From: Janthinobacterium sp. FW305-129
Lineage (GTDB): Bacteria; Pseudomonadota; Gammaproteobacteria; Burkholderiales; Burkholderiaceae_D
Reading direction: 5' to 3'
DNA length: 52,486 nucleotides
Assembly: GCF_020858115.1 (NCBI RefSeq)
Contig: NZ_JACYMM010000020.1
Coordinates: 1-52,486, forward strand
Position numbers and translations under genes: made by a program. Under the pieces are notes generated by a model. The model worked only from the letters and a program-made list of their open reading frames with translations. It did no database searches and was not told where the DNA came from. Positions 23,212 to 32,597 of the stretch are shown here, piece after piece (within the stretch, counting starts at the first letter, position 1; every line of letters begins with the position of its first letter).

Positions 23212-25056
23212 TTGGAAGAATTGTTACCGTATTACGAACGCGAGCTGGGTTTCCTGCGCCGCTATTCGCGCGAGTTTTCCGAGCGCTACCCGAAGATCGC
23301 CGGGCGCCTGCTGATCGGCGGCGAAGTCTGCGAAGACCCGCATATCGAGCGCATGATCCAGTCCTTCGCGCTGCTCAATTCGCGCATCTCGAAACGCCTC
23401 GATGACGATTACCCCGAATTTACCGAGGCGTTGTTCGAGGTGCTGTATCCGCACTACCTGCGGCCGTTTCCTTCGTGCTCGATCGCGCGCCTCGACTACA
23501 GCGGTGCGGCGGCGCAGCTGACGGCCGCCACCGAGATCGCGCGCGGCACCGAACTGGCGACGCGTCCCGTCAAGGGCGTCGCGTGCACTTTCCGCACCGC
23601 CTATCCCGTCACCGTGGCGCCGCTGGCGCTGACGCATGCGGCATTTTCCGCCATCATCGACGCGCCCGAGCAAATGCAACTGCCGCCCAACGCCACTTCC
23701 AGCGTCAGCATCGTCATCGAAGCGACCGCCGAGCAGATCTCGCTGGCGCAGCTGGGCGTGGCGAAGCTGCGCGTGTTCATCGATGGCGAACCCTCGTTTT
23801 GCGCGGCGCTGCGCGACGCGCTGTTCATGCGCACGGTCAAGGCCTATGTGGAAGCCGATGACAGCGGCCGCTGGAGCGCGCTGGCGCAGGTGCCTGTCAG
23901 CATCGCCGGTTATGCCGAGGACGATGCGCTGATCCCGTTTTCGGCCCGTTCCCATCCGGCCTACCGGCTGCTGACCGAATACTTCTGTTTTCCGGAAAAA
24001 TTCAATTTCTTCGACATCGACCTGGCCGCGCTGTGCGCGCCGCTGCCGTCCGGCTGCCGGCGCATCACGCTGCACCTGGCCCTGGCCGGCCTGCGCACCG
24101 ATTCGAATACGGCGCGCATGCTGGGCACCATGTCGACCAACAACCTGCTGCTGGGCTGCACGCCGGTGGTCAACCTGTTCCGCCTGCGCGGCGAACCGAT
24201 CCGGCTGACGCACACGGCCGCCAGCTATCCGGTGCTGGCCGATGCGCGCCGCGCCTACGCCTTCGAGGTGCACGCAATCGAGTCGGTCAAGCTGGTGCGC
24301 CAGACGCCGCAAGGGGAGTCGATCACCGAATTTCGGCCTTTCTATTCGCTGCGCCACGGCCAGACACCGGCCAGGGATGGCCATTACTGGGTGATGCGGC
24401 GCGATGATACCATCAGTGAAAAAAGTCCCGGCTACGAGACCGAGATTTCCATCGTCGACATCGATTTCGATCCGGCCGCGATTGAAACCGATACTTTGAG
24501 CCTGGAGTTGAGCTGTACCAACCGCGACCTGCCGGCGCAACTCACCTATGGCCTGCGCGGCGGCGACCTGTTCCTGGAAGGCGGATCGAGCGTGCGCAGC
24601 ATCCACTTCCTGCGCAAGCCGACCGAGTCGCACCGCTTCGAGCGGGGCCGCGGCGCGCACTGGCGCCTGATCTCGCACCTGTCGCTGAACCATCTGTCGC
24701 TGTCGGGCAGCGGCCTGGAAGCGTTCCAGGAAATGTTGACTTTGTATGACTTGCCCCGTTCGGCGACCTCGCAGCGGCAGATCAGCGGTATCGCGGCGAT
24801 CGACCACAAGGCGGCCAATGCCTGGCTGCCCGGCAATCCCTTCGCCTGCCTGGTGCGTGGAATCGAGGTGCGCCTGACGCTGGACGAAGAAGCGTTTGTC
24901 GGCAGCGGCATCCATGCGTTTGCCCATATCGTCGAGTGTTTTCTCGGCTTGTACGTGCATGCCAACAGTTTCACGCAACTGGTGGTGCTGTCGAAAAAAT
25001 CGGGAGAGGAGTTGTTGCGATGCAAACCACGCAGCGGCGATTTGAGCCTAGTGTAA
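23212..25056 (+). CDS. tssF: T6SS baseplate protein TssF (VasA/ImpG)
   Basis: 614 residues beginning at a TTG at 23212, with AAGGAG 7 bases upstream. The N-terminus MEELLPYYERELGFLRRYSR is the family signature, continuing with AGRLLIGGEVCEDPHIERM and LFEVLYPHYLRPFPS. The length fits the family. It works with TssG and TssE in the wedge. Its last 37 bp overlap the start of tssG, which suggests coupled translation. Confidence 0.97.
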   Translation: MEELLPYYERELGFLRRYSREFSERYPKIAGRLLIGGEVCEDPHIERMIQSFALLNSRISKRLDDDYPEFTEALFEVLYPHYLRPFPSCSIARLDYSGAAAQLTAATEIARGTELATRPVKGVACTFRTAYPVTVAPLALTHAAFSAIIDAPEQMQLPPNATSSVSIVIEATAEQISLAQLGVAKLRVFIDGEPSFCAALRDALFMRTVKAYVEADDSGRWSALAQVPVSIAGYAEDDALIPFSARSHPAYRLLTEYFCFPEKFNFFDIDLAALCAPLPSGCRRITLHLALAGLRTDSNTARMLGTMSTNNLLLGCTPVVNLFRLRGEPIRLTHTAASYPVLADARRAYAFEVHAIESVKLVRQTPQGESITEFRPFYSLRHGQTPARDGHYWVMRRDDTISEKSPGYETEISIVDIDFDPAAIETDTLSLELSCTNRDLPAQLTYGLRGGDLFLEGGSSVRSIHFLRKPTESHRFERGRGAHWRLISHLSLNHLSLSGSGLEAFQEMLTLYDLPRSATSQRQISGIAAIDHKAANAWLPGNPFACLVRGIEVRLTLDEEAFVGSGIHAFAHIVECFLGLYVHANSFTQLVVLSKKSGEELLRCKPRSGDLSLV

Positions 25057-26114
25057 TCGAGCGCCTGTTCGCCGAGCCTTACCGCTTCCAGTACTTCCAG
25101 GCGGTGCGCATGCTCGAGCTCTGGCTGGTGCGCAACGGCATGGCGCGCGAGGGCGCGGTGGCCAACTTCCTGCGCTTTCAAAATTCGGTGTCGCTCAGTT
25201 TCGCGCCCAGCCAGCTTGAAGCGGTGCAGGCCGAACCGCGCGAGCTGGGCGCCCTGGCGGGTGACATGCGCGCGCTGGGCGAGGCCGTGCGGCGCGCCGA
25301 GCTGAAATACATCCGCATCACGCCGGCCTTCATGGGTTTTCTTGGCGTGGCCGGGGCGCTGCCGGCCCATTACACGGAACGCATCGCCGCGCACCAGCTG
25401 TACGAGAAAGACGCGGGGCCGCGCGCCTTTCTCGACACCTTTTCCAACCGCGCGCTGGCGCTGTTCTACGAAGCGTGGCGCAAGTACCGCCTGGAGCTCA
25501 AGTATCAGCTCGATGGCAAGGACAAGTTCCTGCCGCTGCTGCTGTCGCTGGCGGGCCTGGGCCATGAGTCGCTGCGCCGGCGCCTGTACGACGATGGCGA
25601 CGGCGTGCTCGACGAGTCGGTGGGATTTTTTGTCGCCGCCATGCGGCACCGGCCGCCATCGGCGGTGGCGATGGGCCAGGTATTGTCCGCGTATTTCGGC
25701 CAGCCGATCAAGGTGATCCAGTTCGTCGGCTGCTGGTACGACGTGCCGCGCGACCAGCAAAGCAGCCTGGGCGGCATAAACGCCATGCTCGGTTCGACCG
25801 CGCTGGTCGGCGCGCGCGTCTGGCAGCGCGATCTGCGCATGCGGCTGGTTGTCGGTCCCCTGGCGCGTGCCCATTTCGACGCCTTCCTGCCGGGCGGGGC
25901 GGCGGCGCGCGCGCTGGAAAAAATGCTCACCATGTTTACCGGCCTGTGCCTCGAATACGAAGTGCAGCTGGTGCTGCGCGCCGACGACGTGCATGGCGTC
26001 ACGCTGGAGCAGCCACGCAGCGGCGGGCGGCTGGGCTGGGACAGTTTCCTGATCACCGCCGGCGCCGCGCAAGACCGCGGCGACGTGCGCTACGAACTGC
26101 ATGCGCTGGCATGA
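25020..26114 (+). CDS. tssG: T6SS baseplate protein TssG (VasB/ImpH)
   Basis: 364 residues from the ATG at 25020 (MQTTQRRFEPSVIERLF). Family segments include PYRFQYFQAVRMLELWL, FLRFQNSVSLSF, YIRITPAFMGFLGVAGALP and FLDTFSNRALALFYEAWRKY. An upstream in-frame ATG at 24936 would extend deep into tssF and is unlikely. TssG bridges TssF copies in the baseplate wedge. A 45-bp spacer leads to tssH. Confidence 0.96.
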   Translation: MQTTQRRFEPSVIERLFAEPYRFQYFQAVRMLELWLVRNGMAREGAVANFLRFQNSVSLSFAPSQLEAVQAEPRELGALAGDMRALGEAVRRAELKYIRITPAFMGFLGVAGALPAHYTERIAAHQLYEKDAGPRAFLDTFSNRALALFYEAWRKYRLELKYQLDGKDKFLPLLLSLAGLGHESLRRRLYDDGDGVLDESVGFFVAAMRHRPPSAVAMGQVLSAYFGQPIKVIQFVGCWYDVPRDQQSSLGGINAMLGSTALVGARVWQRDLRMRLVVGPLARAHFDAFLPGGAAARALEKMLTMFTGLCLEYEVQLVLRADDVHGVTLEQPRSGGRLGWDSFLITAGAAQDRGDVRYELHALA

Positions 26115-26159
26115 ACCATCTTCTTTTTTTATCCGTTTCCACACAAGGACCTTCGCCCC

Positions 26160-28847
26160 ATGAGCATCAACCTCAAGACGCTGATCAGCAAGCTCAATGA
26201 CACCAGCCGCACCGCCGCCACCCGCGCCGCCGGCATCTGCGTCGGCCTCGGGCAATACGAGGTCGACCTGGAACATCTGTTCCTGGCCCTGCTGGAGCAG
26301 CCGGCCAGCGACTTCGCGCTGATCGCCCGCCACAGCGGCATCAGCGTCAGCATGCTCGAAGCGGACCTGCAGGCCGAAGTGGCGCGCCTGCAGACCGGCA
26401 ATGCGCGCACCCCCGTGTTTTCGTCCAGGCTGCCGAAGCTGTTTGAAAACGCCTGGCTGATCGCCTCGCTCGACGTGCAGGCCGGCCGCCAGGCCAGCAT
26501 CCGCAGCGCCCATCTGCTGCAGGCGCTGCTGACCGACCCTGAACTGGCCCAGCTGGCGTACCGCGGTTCGAAACTGTTCAACAAATTCAAGCTCGACGAC
26601 CTGAAACACAATCTCGACAAGATCACGCAAGGCTCGCAGGAGGCGGCCGGCGCCCCGGCGGCCGATGGCGAGGCGGGGGAGGGCGGCGAGGGAGGAGGAG
26701 ACCCCGTTGGCGAACTCGAAGGACGCGCGGCCGCATCGAAAACCCCGGCGCTGGACCAGTTCACCACCAACCTGACGGCGCGCGCGCGCGACGGCAAGGT
26801 CGATCCGGTGATCGGGCGCGACGCCGAGATCCGCCAGGCGATCGATATCCTGATGCGCCGCCGCCAGAACAATCCCATCCTGACGGGCGAGGCGGGCGTG
26901 GGCAAGACTGCCGTGGTGGAAGGTCTGGCGCTGCGCATCGCGCTGAACGACGTGCCCGACGTGCTGAAGGGAGTCGAGATCCATACGCTGGACATGGGCC
27001 TGCTGCAGGCCGGCGCCAGCGTCAAGGGCGAGTTCGAGAACCGCCTGAAGAACGTCATCGACGAAGTCAAGAAAAGCCCGCACGCCATCATCCTGTTCAT
27101 CGACGAAGCGCACACCATGATCGGCGCCGGAGGCACGGCCGGCCAGAACGACGCGGCCAACCTGCTCAAGCCGGCCTTGGCGCGCGGCGAGCTGCGCACG
27201 ATTGCCGCCACCACCTGGGGCGAATACAAGAAATATTTTGAAAAGGACGCCGCGCTGGCGCGCCGCTTCCAGGTCGTCAAGATCGAAGAACCCAGCGAAG
27301 AACTGGCCTGCGCCATGTTGCGCGGCATGGCGCCGCTGATGGAAAAGCATTTCAATGTGCGCGTCTACGACGAAGCCATCACCGAAGCGGTACGTCTGTC
27401 GCACCGGTACATCTCGGGCCGCCAGCTGCCCGACAAGGCCATCAGCGTGCTCGATACCGCCTGCGCCAAGGTGGCGCTGGGCCAGAACGCGACGCCGGCC
27501 CTGCTGGAAAACCTGGTCAAAAGGCTGGACCGCATCGACGCCGAAGTCGCGACGCTCGAGCGCGAGGAAAAGAGCGGCGGGAAGCACCCGGCGCGCCTGA
27601 CAGACTTGCGCGCGCAGCGCAGCGGCGCCGCCGGCGAGCATGCGGCGCTGGCCGCGCGCTGGGAAAGCGAAAAGGCGCTGACGGGGAAAATCAGGGCGGC
27701 GCGCCAGGAGCTGGAACGCGCCGGCGCCGGCCAGTCCGGCACGAAACCGGATGCCAGCCAGGCGGGCGACCTGCAGGCCTTGCTCAAGGACTTGCGCGCG
27801 CTGCAGGGCGAAACGCCGATGGTGCCGGTGCAGGTCGACGGCCACGTGGTGGCGGAAATCGTCGCCGGCTGGACCGGCATCCCGCTGGGCAAAATGGTCA
27901 AGGATGAAATCCGCACGGTGTTGAAGCTGAAGGACATGCTGGAAGAGCGCGTGCTGGGCCAGTCGCATGCGATCGAGGCGGTGGCGCAGCGCGTGCGCAC
28001 CTCGCGCGCCAACCTCGATGACCCGAACAAGCCGAAGGGCGTGTTCCTGTTCGTCGGCCCGTCCGGCGTGGGCAAGACGGAAACGGCGCTGGCGCTGGCC
28101 GACGTGCTGTATGGCGGCGAACGCAAGCTGATCACCATCAACATGAGCGAATACCAGGAAGCGCACAGCGTGTCGGGCCTGAAAGGCTCGCCGCCCGGCT
28201 ACGTCGGCTATGGCGAAGGCGGGGTGCTGACCGAGGCGGTGCGGCGCAACCCGTACAGCGTGGTGCTGCTCGACGAAGTGGAAAAAGCCCACCCGGACGT
28301 GCTCGAACTGTTCTTCCAGGTCTTCGACAAGGGCGTGATGGAGGATGCCGAAGGGCGCGAGATCGACTTTAAAAATACCATCATCATCCTGACCTCGAAC
28401 GTCGGTTCGAGCATCCTGATGCAGGCCTGCCTGAACGTGGCGGCGCCAGACCTGCCGACGCCGGAACAGCTGGAGGAAAAGCTCCGCCTGCAACTGGTCA
28501 AGAACTTCAAGCCGGCCTTCCTGGGGCGCTTGAAAGTGATCCCGTTCTATCCGATCTCGGACGATGTGCTGGTCAATATCATCGGCCTGAAACTGGGCAA
28601 GATCGCCCGGCGCATCGCGGTCAATCACAAGGCCGAATTCAGCCACGACGAAGCGCTGGTCGAGGCCGTGCTGGCGCGCTGCACCGAAGTCGATTCGGGC
28701 GCGCGCAATGTCGACAATATCCTCAACGGCACCGTGCTGCCCGAGATCGCCGAGTCGGTGCTGGCCAAAATGGCCGAAGGCGCCGCGATCACGAAAATCA
28801 AGGTCAGCGCCAGCAAGCAGGGGCAGTTCAAGTACACCATCAAGTAG
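26160..28847 (+). CDS. tssH: T6SS sheath-recycling AAA+ ATPase TssH (ClpV)
   Basis: 895 residues. Order: a ClpN-type N-terminal domain (1-160), an acidic, Gly-rich linker, AAA+ domain 1 with Walker A GEAGVGKT (243-250) and Walker B ILFIDEAHTM, a coiled-coil middle domain, and AAA+ domain 2 with GPSGVGKT (633-640) and VVLLDEVEKAHPDV. NMSEYQEAHSVSGLKGSPPG is the Clp pore region. It binds the TssC N-terminal helix of contracted sheaths and disassembles them in the cytoplasm. The short spacer to the following vgrG suggests one transcript. Confidence 0.98.
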   Translation: MSINLKTLISKLNDTSRTAATRAAGICVGLGQYEVDLEHLFLALLEQPASDFALIARHSGISVSMLEADLQAEVARLQTGNARTPVFSSRLPKLFENAWLIASLDVQAGRQASIRSAHLLQALLTDPELAQLAYRGSKLFNKFKLDDLKHNLDKITQGSQEAAGAPAADGEAGEGGEGGGDPVGELEGRAAASKTPALDQFTTNLTARARDGKVDPVIGRDAEIRQAIDILMRRRQNNPILTGEAGVGKTAVVEGLALRIALNDVPDVLKGVEIHTLDMGLLQAGASVKGEFENRLKNVIDEVKKSPHAIILFIDEAHTMIGAGGTAGQNDAANLLKPALARGELRTIAATTWGEYKKYFEKDAALARRFQVVKIEEPSEELACAMLRGMAPLMEKHFNVRVYDEAITEAVRLSHRYISGRQLPDKAISVLDTACAKVALGQNATPALLENLVKRLDRIDAEVATLEREEKSGGKHPARLTDLRAQRSGAAGEHAALAARWESEKALTGKIRAARQELERAGAGQSGTKPDASQAGDLQALLKDLRALQGETPMVPVQVDGHVVAEIVAGWTGIPLGKMVKDEIRTVLKLKDMLEERVLGQSHAIEAVAQRVRTSRANLDDPNKPKGVFLFVGPSGVGKTETALALADVLYGGERKLITINMSEYQEAHSVSGLKGSPPGYVGYGEGGVLTEAVRRNPYSVVLLDEVEKAHPDVLELFFQVFDKGVMEDAEGREIDFKNTIIILTSNVGSSILMQACLNVAAPDLPTPEQLEEKLRLQLVKNFKPAFLGRLKVIPFYPISDDVLVNIIGLKLGKIARRIAVNHKAEFSHDEALVEAVLARCTEVDSGARNVDNILNGTVLPEIAESVLAKMAEGAAITKIKVSASKQGQFKYTIK

Positions 28848-28862
28848 AAGGAGCCGTATTTC

Positions 28863-31400
28863 ATGGCTGAGTTGCAACAGGAACTGGAAAACATGTTCGC
28901 GGGAGTGGGCCAGCACGCCAGGCTGCTCAAGCTCGACACGCCGCTTGGCGCCGACGTCCTGCTGGCGCAGCGCGTCCATGCGGTCGACCGCGTGAGCCAG
29001 GGATACGACTATATCGTCGATCTGCTGTCGCTCGACGGCGCGCTGGAACTCAAGCAGCTGATCGCCCAGGAAGTGACCTTGTGGGTACTGCAGCCGGACG
29101 CCAGCTACCAGCCCGTCCACGGTTACGTACACACTGTCAGGAAGCTGGGCAGCGACGGGCAGCTGTCGGCCTATCAGATCGCTTTTGCCAGCTGCCTGCA
29201 TTTTCTCAAGTTCCGCAAGGATGCGCGCATCTGGCAGAACAAGGGTGCCGACGACATCATCGCCGACGTGCTGGGCGGCCATCCGCAATGCCAGGGCAAG
29301 TTCAGGTTCGACCTGAACCAGGCGGTGCGCCAGCGCTCGTATTGCACGCAGTACGAGACGGACTGGCAATTTGTCATGCGCATGCTGGAAAGCGAAGGCT
29401 GGTACGGCTATGTCGAACAGGCGGCCGATGGCAGCGGCCATCAGTGGATCATCACCGATTCGGTGCAATCGCTCAAGCCGCTGCAGCCCGGGCAGATCGC
29501 CTTTCACCGTGCCGATGCCACCGAGGAGCTGGACAAGATCGTCCAGTGGGGCGGCGCCCGCACGCTGTCGAACAGCCAGCTGGCGACCCGCACCTACGAC
29601 TACAAGGCGCCTCGCAGCGGTCAGCAGAATGCCGTGCAGATATTGCCAGGGCACGGCAGTATTCCGCCGCAGCTCGAGGTCTATGAATATACGGGCGCCT
29701 ACAGCAGCGCCGACACCGAGCACGGCGCGGAACAATCGCGCATCCGGGTGCAGGAGTGGGAGTCGCGCATCAAGCGGTTTTTTGGCACTTCGGGCGTGCG
29801 CCGGCTGCCGGTGGGCTGCTGGTTTACCTTGCTCGACCATCCGGCCCACGCCGAGGAGGCGGCCGAGGAGCGCCAGTTCGTCGTGCTGGGCGTGGAATGG
29901 GCGATCGAAAACAACTTGCCGCTGTCAGGCATGCAACAGGATTTTTCGGGCAGCCTGAAAGGCCGGCTGCTGCAGTTCAAGGAAGAGGCGGGCCTGAACC
30001 GCGCCGGCCTGGCCCAGCCCGGCGCCGGCGATGAGCGCACCGGCCACTGCTTCAACCGCTTCGAAGTGCAGCGCCGCAGCGTGGAATACCGCAGCGCCTG
30101 CGTGCACGCCAAGCCGGCCATGCATCCGCAGACGGCCACCGTGGTCGGTCCGGCCGGCGAGGAAATCCATACCGATGCGCTGAACCGCGTGAAGGTGCGC
30201 TTCCACTGGGACCGCCTCAATCCCGGCGACGAAAAGGCTTCGTGCTGGGTGCGCGTCAGCTATCCGAACGCCGGCGAGGGATACGGCGCCGTGCATGTGC
30301 CGCGCGTGGGCCAGGAAGTGATCATCACCTTCCTGGACGGCGACGTGGACCGGCCCATCATCACGGGCCGCATCTACAACGGCGAACAAGCGCCGCAATG
30401 GCATACCGATGGACGCGTGTCGGGCTACAAATCGAAGGAATACAAGGGCGCCGGCTTCAACCAGCTGGTAATGGACGACAACACCGAGCAGAACCGGGTG
30501 CAACTATACAGCAGCAATACCCATGCGCAGCTCAACCTGGGCTACCTGGTAGGGCAGCAGGGCAATCAGCGCGACGGCTTTTTCGGTTCCGGCTTCGCCC
30601 TCAATTCGGATGCGTATGGCGCCATCACCACGCAAAAGGGACTGTACATCAGCACCTATGGCCGGCCCGGCGGGCGCGGCTCCCAGCTCGACGTGCGCGA
30701 GGCATACGATCAGCTGACGCAGGCGCACGAGCTGGCGCAAAACCTGTCGGACGTGGCGGAAAAGTCCAGTGCCGAGGCACTGCCGGGGCAGCAGGCGTTC
30801 CAGCAATTCATCGACGCGACCCAGGCGCAATACGACGGCGCCGGCCAGCAGGGCGCCAACCGCTTCGCCGAACCGGTGCTGCTGGCGGCGTCGCCGGCCG
30901 GCATCGGCCTCGCCACGCCGAAGAGCACGCACCTGCACAGCGGCGAGCAGGTCACCATGTCGTCGGGCGAGGATACCAACCTTGCCGTCGGCAAAAGCCT
31001 GATCGCCAGCGTCAAGGAGAAGATCAGCCTGTTTGCCTATAACGCGGGCATCAAGCTGTTCGCCGCGAAAGGAAAGGTCGAGATCCAGGCCCACGGCGGC
31101 GACATCGACATCATCGCCCAAAAAGTATTGCGCCTGCTGTCAGCCACCGACCGCATCGAAATTTTCGCCAAGAAGGAGATCATTCTCGGCGCCGATGGCT
31201 CGGCCATCAGGATCAACGGCGCGGGCATCACCGACATGACGAGCGGCCAGCGCATCAGCCATAACGCCGACTTCTCGATGCCCGGCCCGAAGACCATGCC
31301 GTATGCGCTGCCGGTGCTGCCCATGGAAGTCTGCATGGAATGCCTGAAAAAGCGCGCAAAACAGCGTACGGCCTTCGTCAACAAAGGATCGCAACGATGA
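28863..31400 (+). CDS. vgrG: VgrG spike protein (TssI) with a Cys-containing C-terminal tail
   Basis: 845 residues. The N-terminal gp27-like part starts GQHARLLKLDTPLGADVLLA; the gp5-like core has KVRFHWDRLNPGDEKASCWV and VGQEVIITFLDGDVDRPIIT; a DUF2345 beta-helix runs to about 800. There is no large C-terminal effector. Instead residues 823-845 form a basic tail with a CxxC pair (VCMECLKKRAKQR). The same tail recurs at the end of the next small ORF, 19 of 23 residues identical. The DUF4123 adaptor and Tle1 lipase genes downstream suggest this VgrG is the lipase carrier and the tail the docking site, by inference. Confidence 0.95.
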   Translation: MAELQQELENMFAGVGQHARLLKLDTPLGADVLLAQRVHAVDRVSQGYDYIVDLLSLDGALELKQLIAQEVTLWVLQPDASYQPVHGYVHTVRKLGSDGQLSAYQIAFASCLHFLKFRKDARIWQNKGADDIIADVLGGHPQCQGKFRFDLNQAVRQRSYCTQYETDWQFVMRMLESEGWYGYVEQAADGSGHQWIITDSVQSLKPLQPGQIAFHRADATEELDKIVQWGGARTLSNSQLATRTYDYKAPRSGQQNAVQILPGHGSIPPQLEVYEYTGAYSSADTEHGAEQSRIRVQEWESRIKRFFGTSGVRRLPVGCWFTLLDHPAHAEEAAEERQFVVLGVEWAIENNLPLSGMQQDFSGSLKGRLLQFKEEAGLNRAGLAQPGAGDERTGHCFNRFEVQRRSVEYRSACVHAKPAMHPQTATVVGPAGEEIHTDALNRVKVRFHWDRLNPGDEKASCWVRVSYPNAGEGYGAVHVPRVGQEVIITFLDGDVDRPIITGRIYNGEQAPQWHTDGRVSGYKSKEYKGAGFNQLVMDDNTEQNRVQLYSSNTHAQLNLGYLVGQQGNQRDGFFGSGFALNSDAYGAITTQKGLYISTYGRPGGRGSQLDVREAYDQLTQAHELAQNLSDVAEKSSAEALPGQQAFQQFIDATQAQYDGAGQQGANRFAEPVLLAASPAGIGLATPKSTHLHSGEQVTMSSGEDTNLAVGKSLIASVKEKISLFAYNAGIKLFAAKGKVEIQAHGGDIDIIAQKVLRLLSATDRIEIFAKKEIILGADGSAIRINGAGITDMTSGQRISHNADFSMPGPKTMPYALPVLPMEVCMECLKKRAKQRTAFVNKGSQR

Positions 31401-31416
31401 CATTTTCATCGCTGGA
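31329..31416 (+). repeat. Duplicated vgrG-tail/adaptor-start segment, copy A
   Basis: The vgrG tail and the bases after its stop match 31615-31702 at a constant 286-bp offset. In both copies 68 bp separate the GTC of the Val-Cys motif from an ATG overlapping the stop codon (31397 and 31683). Copy A continues with a decayed adaptor-like start (MTFSSLEYIKDRTS, then stop), copy B with the intact DUF4123 gene. This is a segmental duplication with one arm decayed. Confidence 0.8.
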
Positions 31417-31437
31417 ATACATAAAGGATAGAACATC

Positions 31438-31686
31438 ATGAGGCACGACAAACGAGATATGTCCGGCAAATCATTGCAGCCACTGCTGTCAGGCCGGCGC
31501 AGTGTGCTGGGCTTGATAGGACTGGGTGTGATGATGCCGCTTGCGGCTTTCGGACAAAAAAATAAAACCACGAAAAAGGCGGCCGCGGCGCGTGGCGCAG
31601 TGCGGCCGCAGGGAGTCTGCAAGGAATGCCTGCAAAAGCGCGCAAAACAGCGCTCCGCCTTCGTCAACAAAGGACCTCAACGATGA
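31438..31686 (+). CDS. Chimeric 82-residue exported peptide: lipoprotein-like signal plus VgrG tail
   Basis: 82 residues. The N-terminal half, GRRSVLGLIGLGVMMPLAAF, closely matches the signal region of the lipoprotein at 33682 (ARRSVLGFFG...TPLMACGQ), but the lipobox Cys is replaced by Phe, so it is predicted exported or membrane-held and not lipidated. A short Lys/Ala-rich link follows. The last 23 residues (60-82) repeat the C-terminus of the upstream VgrG, with CKEC in place of CMEC. AAAGGA precedes the ATG. The stop overlaps the adaptor start as ATGA. It may be a recombination by-product. It could also be a functional small protein that displays a VgrG docking peptide in the envelope; the open frame and ribosome-binding site favour expression. 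Confidence 0.6.
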   Translation: MRHDKRDMSGKSLQPLLSGRRSVLGLIGLGVMMPLAAFGQKNKTTKKAAAARGAVRPQGVCKECLQKRAKQRSAFVNKGPQR

Positions 31687-31702
31687 AATTTTTACCTCTG
31701 GA
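31615..31702 (+). repeat. Duplicated vgrG-tail/adaptor-start segment, copy B
   Basis: Partner of 31329-31416. It encodes the last 23 residues of the 82-residue peptide and the first codons of the DUF4123 adaptor. Differences from copy A fall mostly in single codons (Met/Lys, Lys/Gln, Thr/Ser, Ser/Pro), so the reading frame has stayed under constraint. Confidence 0.8.
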
Positions 31703-32597
31703 TAAGGCTTCGTTTGAAGCAAACCTGGCAAGTGCGCTCGACAATCGTGAACTGAGCTGTTATGCCATTGTCGACCAGGCGCAGGACGGCACGCTGCTGG
31801 CGCGCTTTGAAAAAGAGCAGATCAGCATGCGCAGCAAGTGCCTGCTGCCAGCGGCGCTCGGATCCGACACGGAAGCGTACGCGCCCCATCTGGTGGCGTT
31901 GTCGCCACTGGCCGCCGATACCGAAGCGTGGCCGGAAATCGCGCAAGGCGCCGCCAGCCATCCCGCCAGCCTTACGCTGCTGGCAAGTACTGATGATTTC
32001 GACACGCTGTGGGAAAGCCTGGCGGCGTTTACCGAGATACTGCTGCCGGACGGCACCGACATGATTTTTGCCTTCTGGGACCCGGCCATCCTGGGTACCC
32101 TGATGGGACAGAAAAGCGATCTGACTTTGCACGTAGGCGTGCCGGCGCTGACCGTTTCCCAGCGCGAGCGCCTGCTGCAGGGCATACAGGCATGGTGGTA
32201 CTGGGACCGCGAAGGCCATCCGCAGCAGATACTGCCAGGCGAAAACGACAACGGTCTGCCGCCCCATCAGGTGACCTTGCCGCTCAAGCTGGCCCAGGTG
32301 CAGGTCGACATGCTGGTCGAAGCGGGCATGCCGGACCAGCTTTTGTCGATGCTGCAGGAGAACCAGCCGCAGCTGCTGATGGATATTCCACGCGCGCAGC
32401 ACTACCGCCTCGTGCAAAAACACCTGTTAGCCGCGCGCAAACTGAAGCTGTTCGGCATGCGCGACATTCTGAACTACATCTGCGCCGCCCTGATCTACGG
32501 CGACAAGCTCCAGACCAACCCGGCCATTGCGTCACTGCTGGCGCAGGTCAAGGCCGGCGAAATCAGCTTTGAAGCCGCCATGGACCAGTTTCCATGA
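31683..32597 (+). CDS. DUF4123-family T6SS effector adaptor (Tap/TEC type)
   Basis: 304 residues from the ATG at 31683, which overlaps the preceding stop (ATGA). The N-terminal domain has the DUF4123 pattern CYAIVDQAQDGTLLARFEK, then PHLVALSPLAADTEAW, FDTLWESLAAFTEILLPDG and MIFAFWDPAILGTLM. The C-terminal third is helical. Family knowledge: DUF4123 proteins are cytoplasmic chaperones that load a specific effector onto its VgrG. The vgrG - DUF4123 - lipoproteins - lipase order fits loading of the Tle1 lipase at 34187. The next gene overlaps its stop. Confidence 0.88.
   Translation: MKFLPLDKASFEANLASALDNRELSCYAIVDQAQDGTLLARFEKEQISMRSKCLLPAALGSDTEAYAPHLVALSPLAADTEAWPEIAQGAASHPASLTLLASTDDFDTLWESLAAFTEILLPDGTDMIFAFWDPAILGTLMGQKSDLTLHVGVPALTVSQRERLLQGIQAWWYWDREGHPQQILPGENDNGLPPHQVTLPLKLAQVQVDMLVEAGMPDQLLSMLQENQPQLLMDIPRAQHYRLVQKHLLAARKLKLFGMRDILNYICAALIYGDKLQTNPAIASLLAQVKAGEISFEAAMDQFP

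Noticed and set aside
24546..29849. 1767-codon minus-strand open frame opposite tssF, tssG, tssH and vgrG
   Set aside because: It spans four well-recognised plus-strand genes and is rich in His/Arg/Ala/Gln typical of antisense frames in GC-rich DNA; no family features.
31438..31560. Genuine Tat substrate reading of the RRSVLG signal
   Set aside because: The twin Arg is followed by a short hydrophobic segment, but the Tat consensus is incomplete, and related lipoproteins in the family vary at these positions, so a Sec-type signal is as likely.
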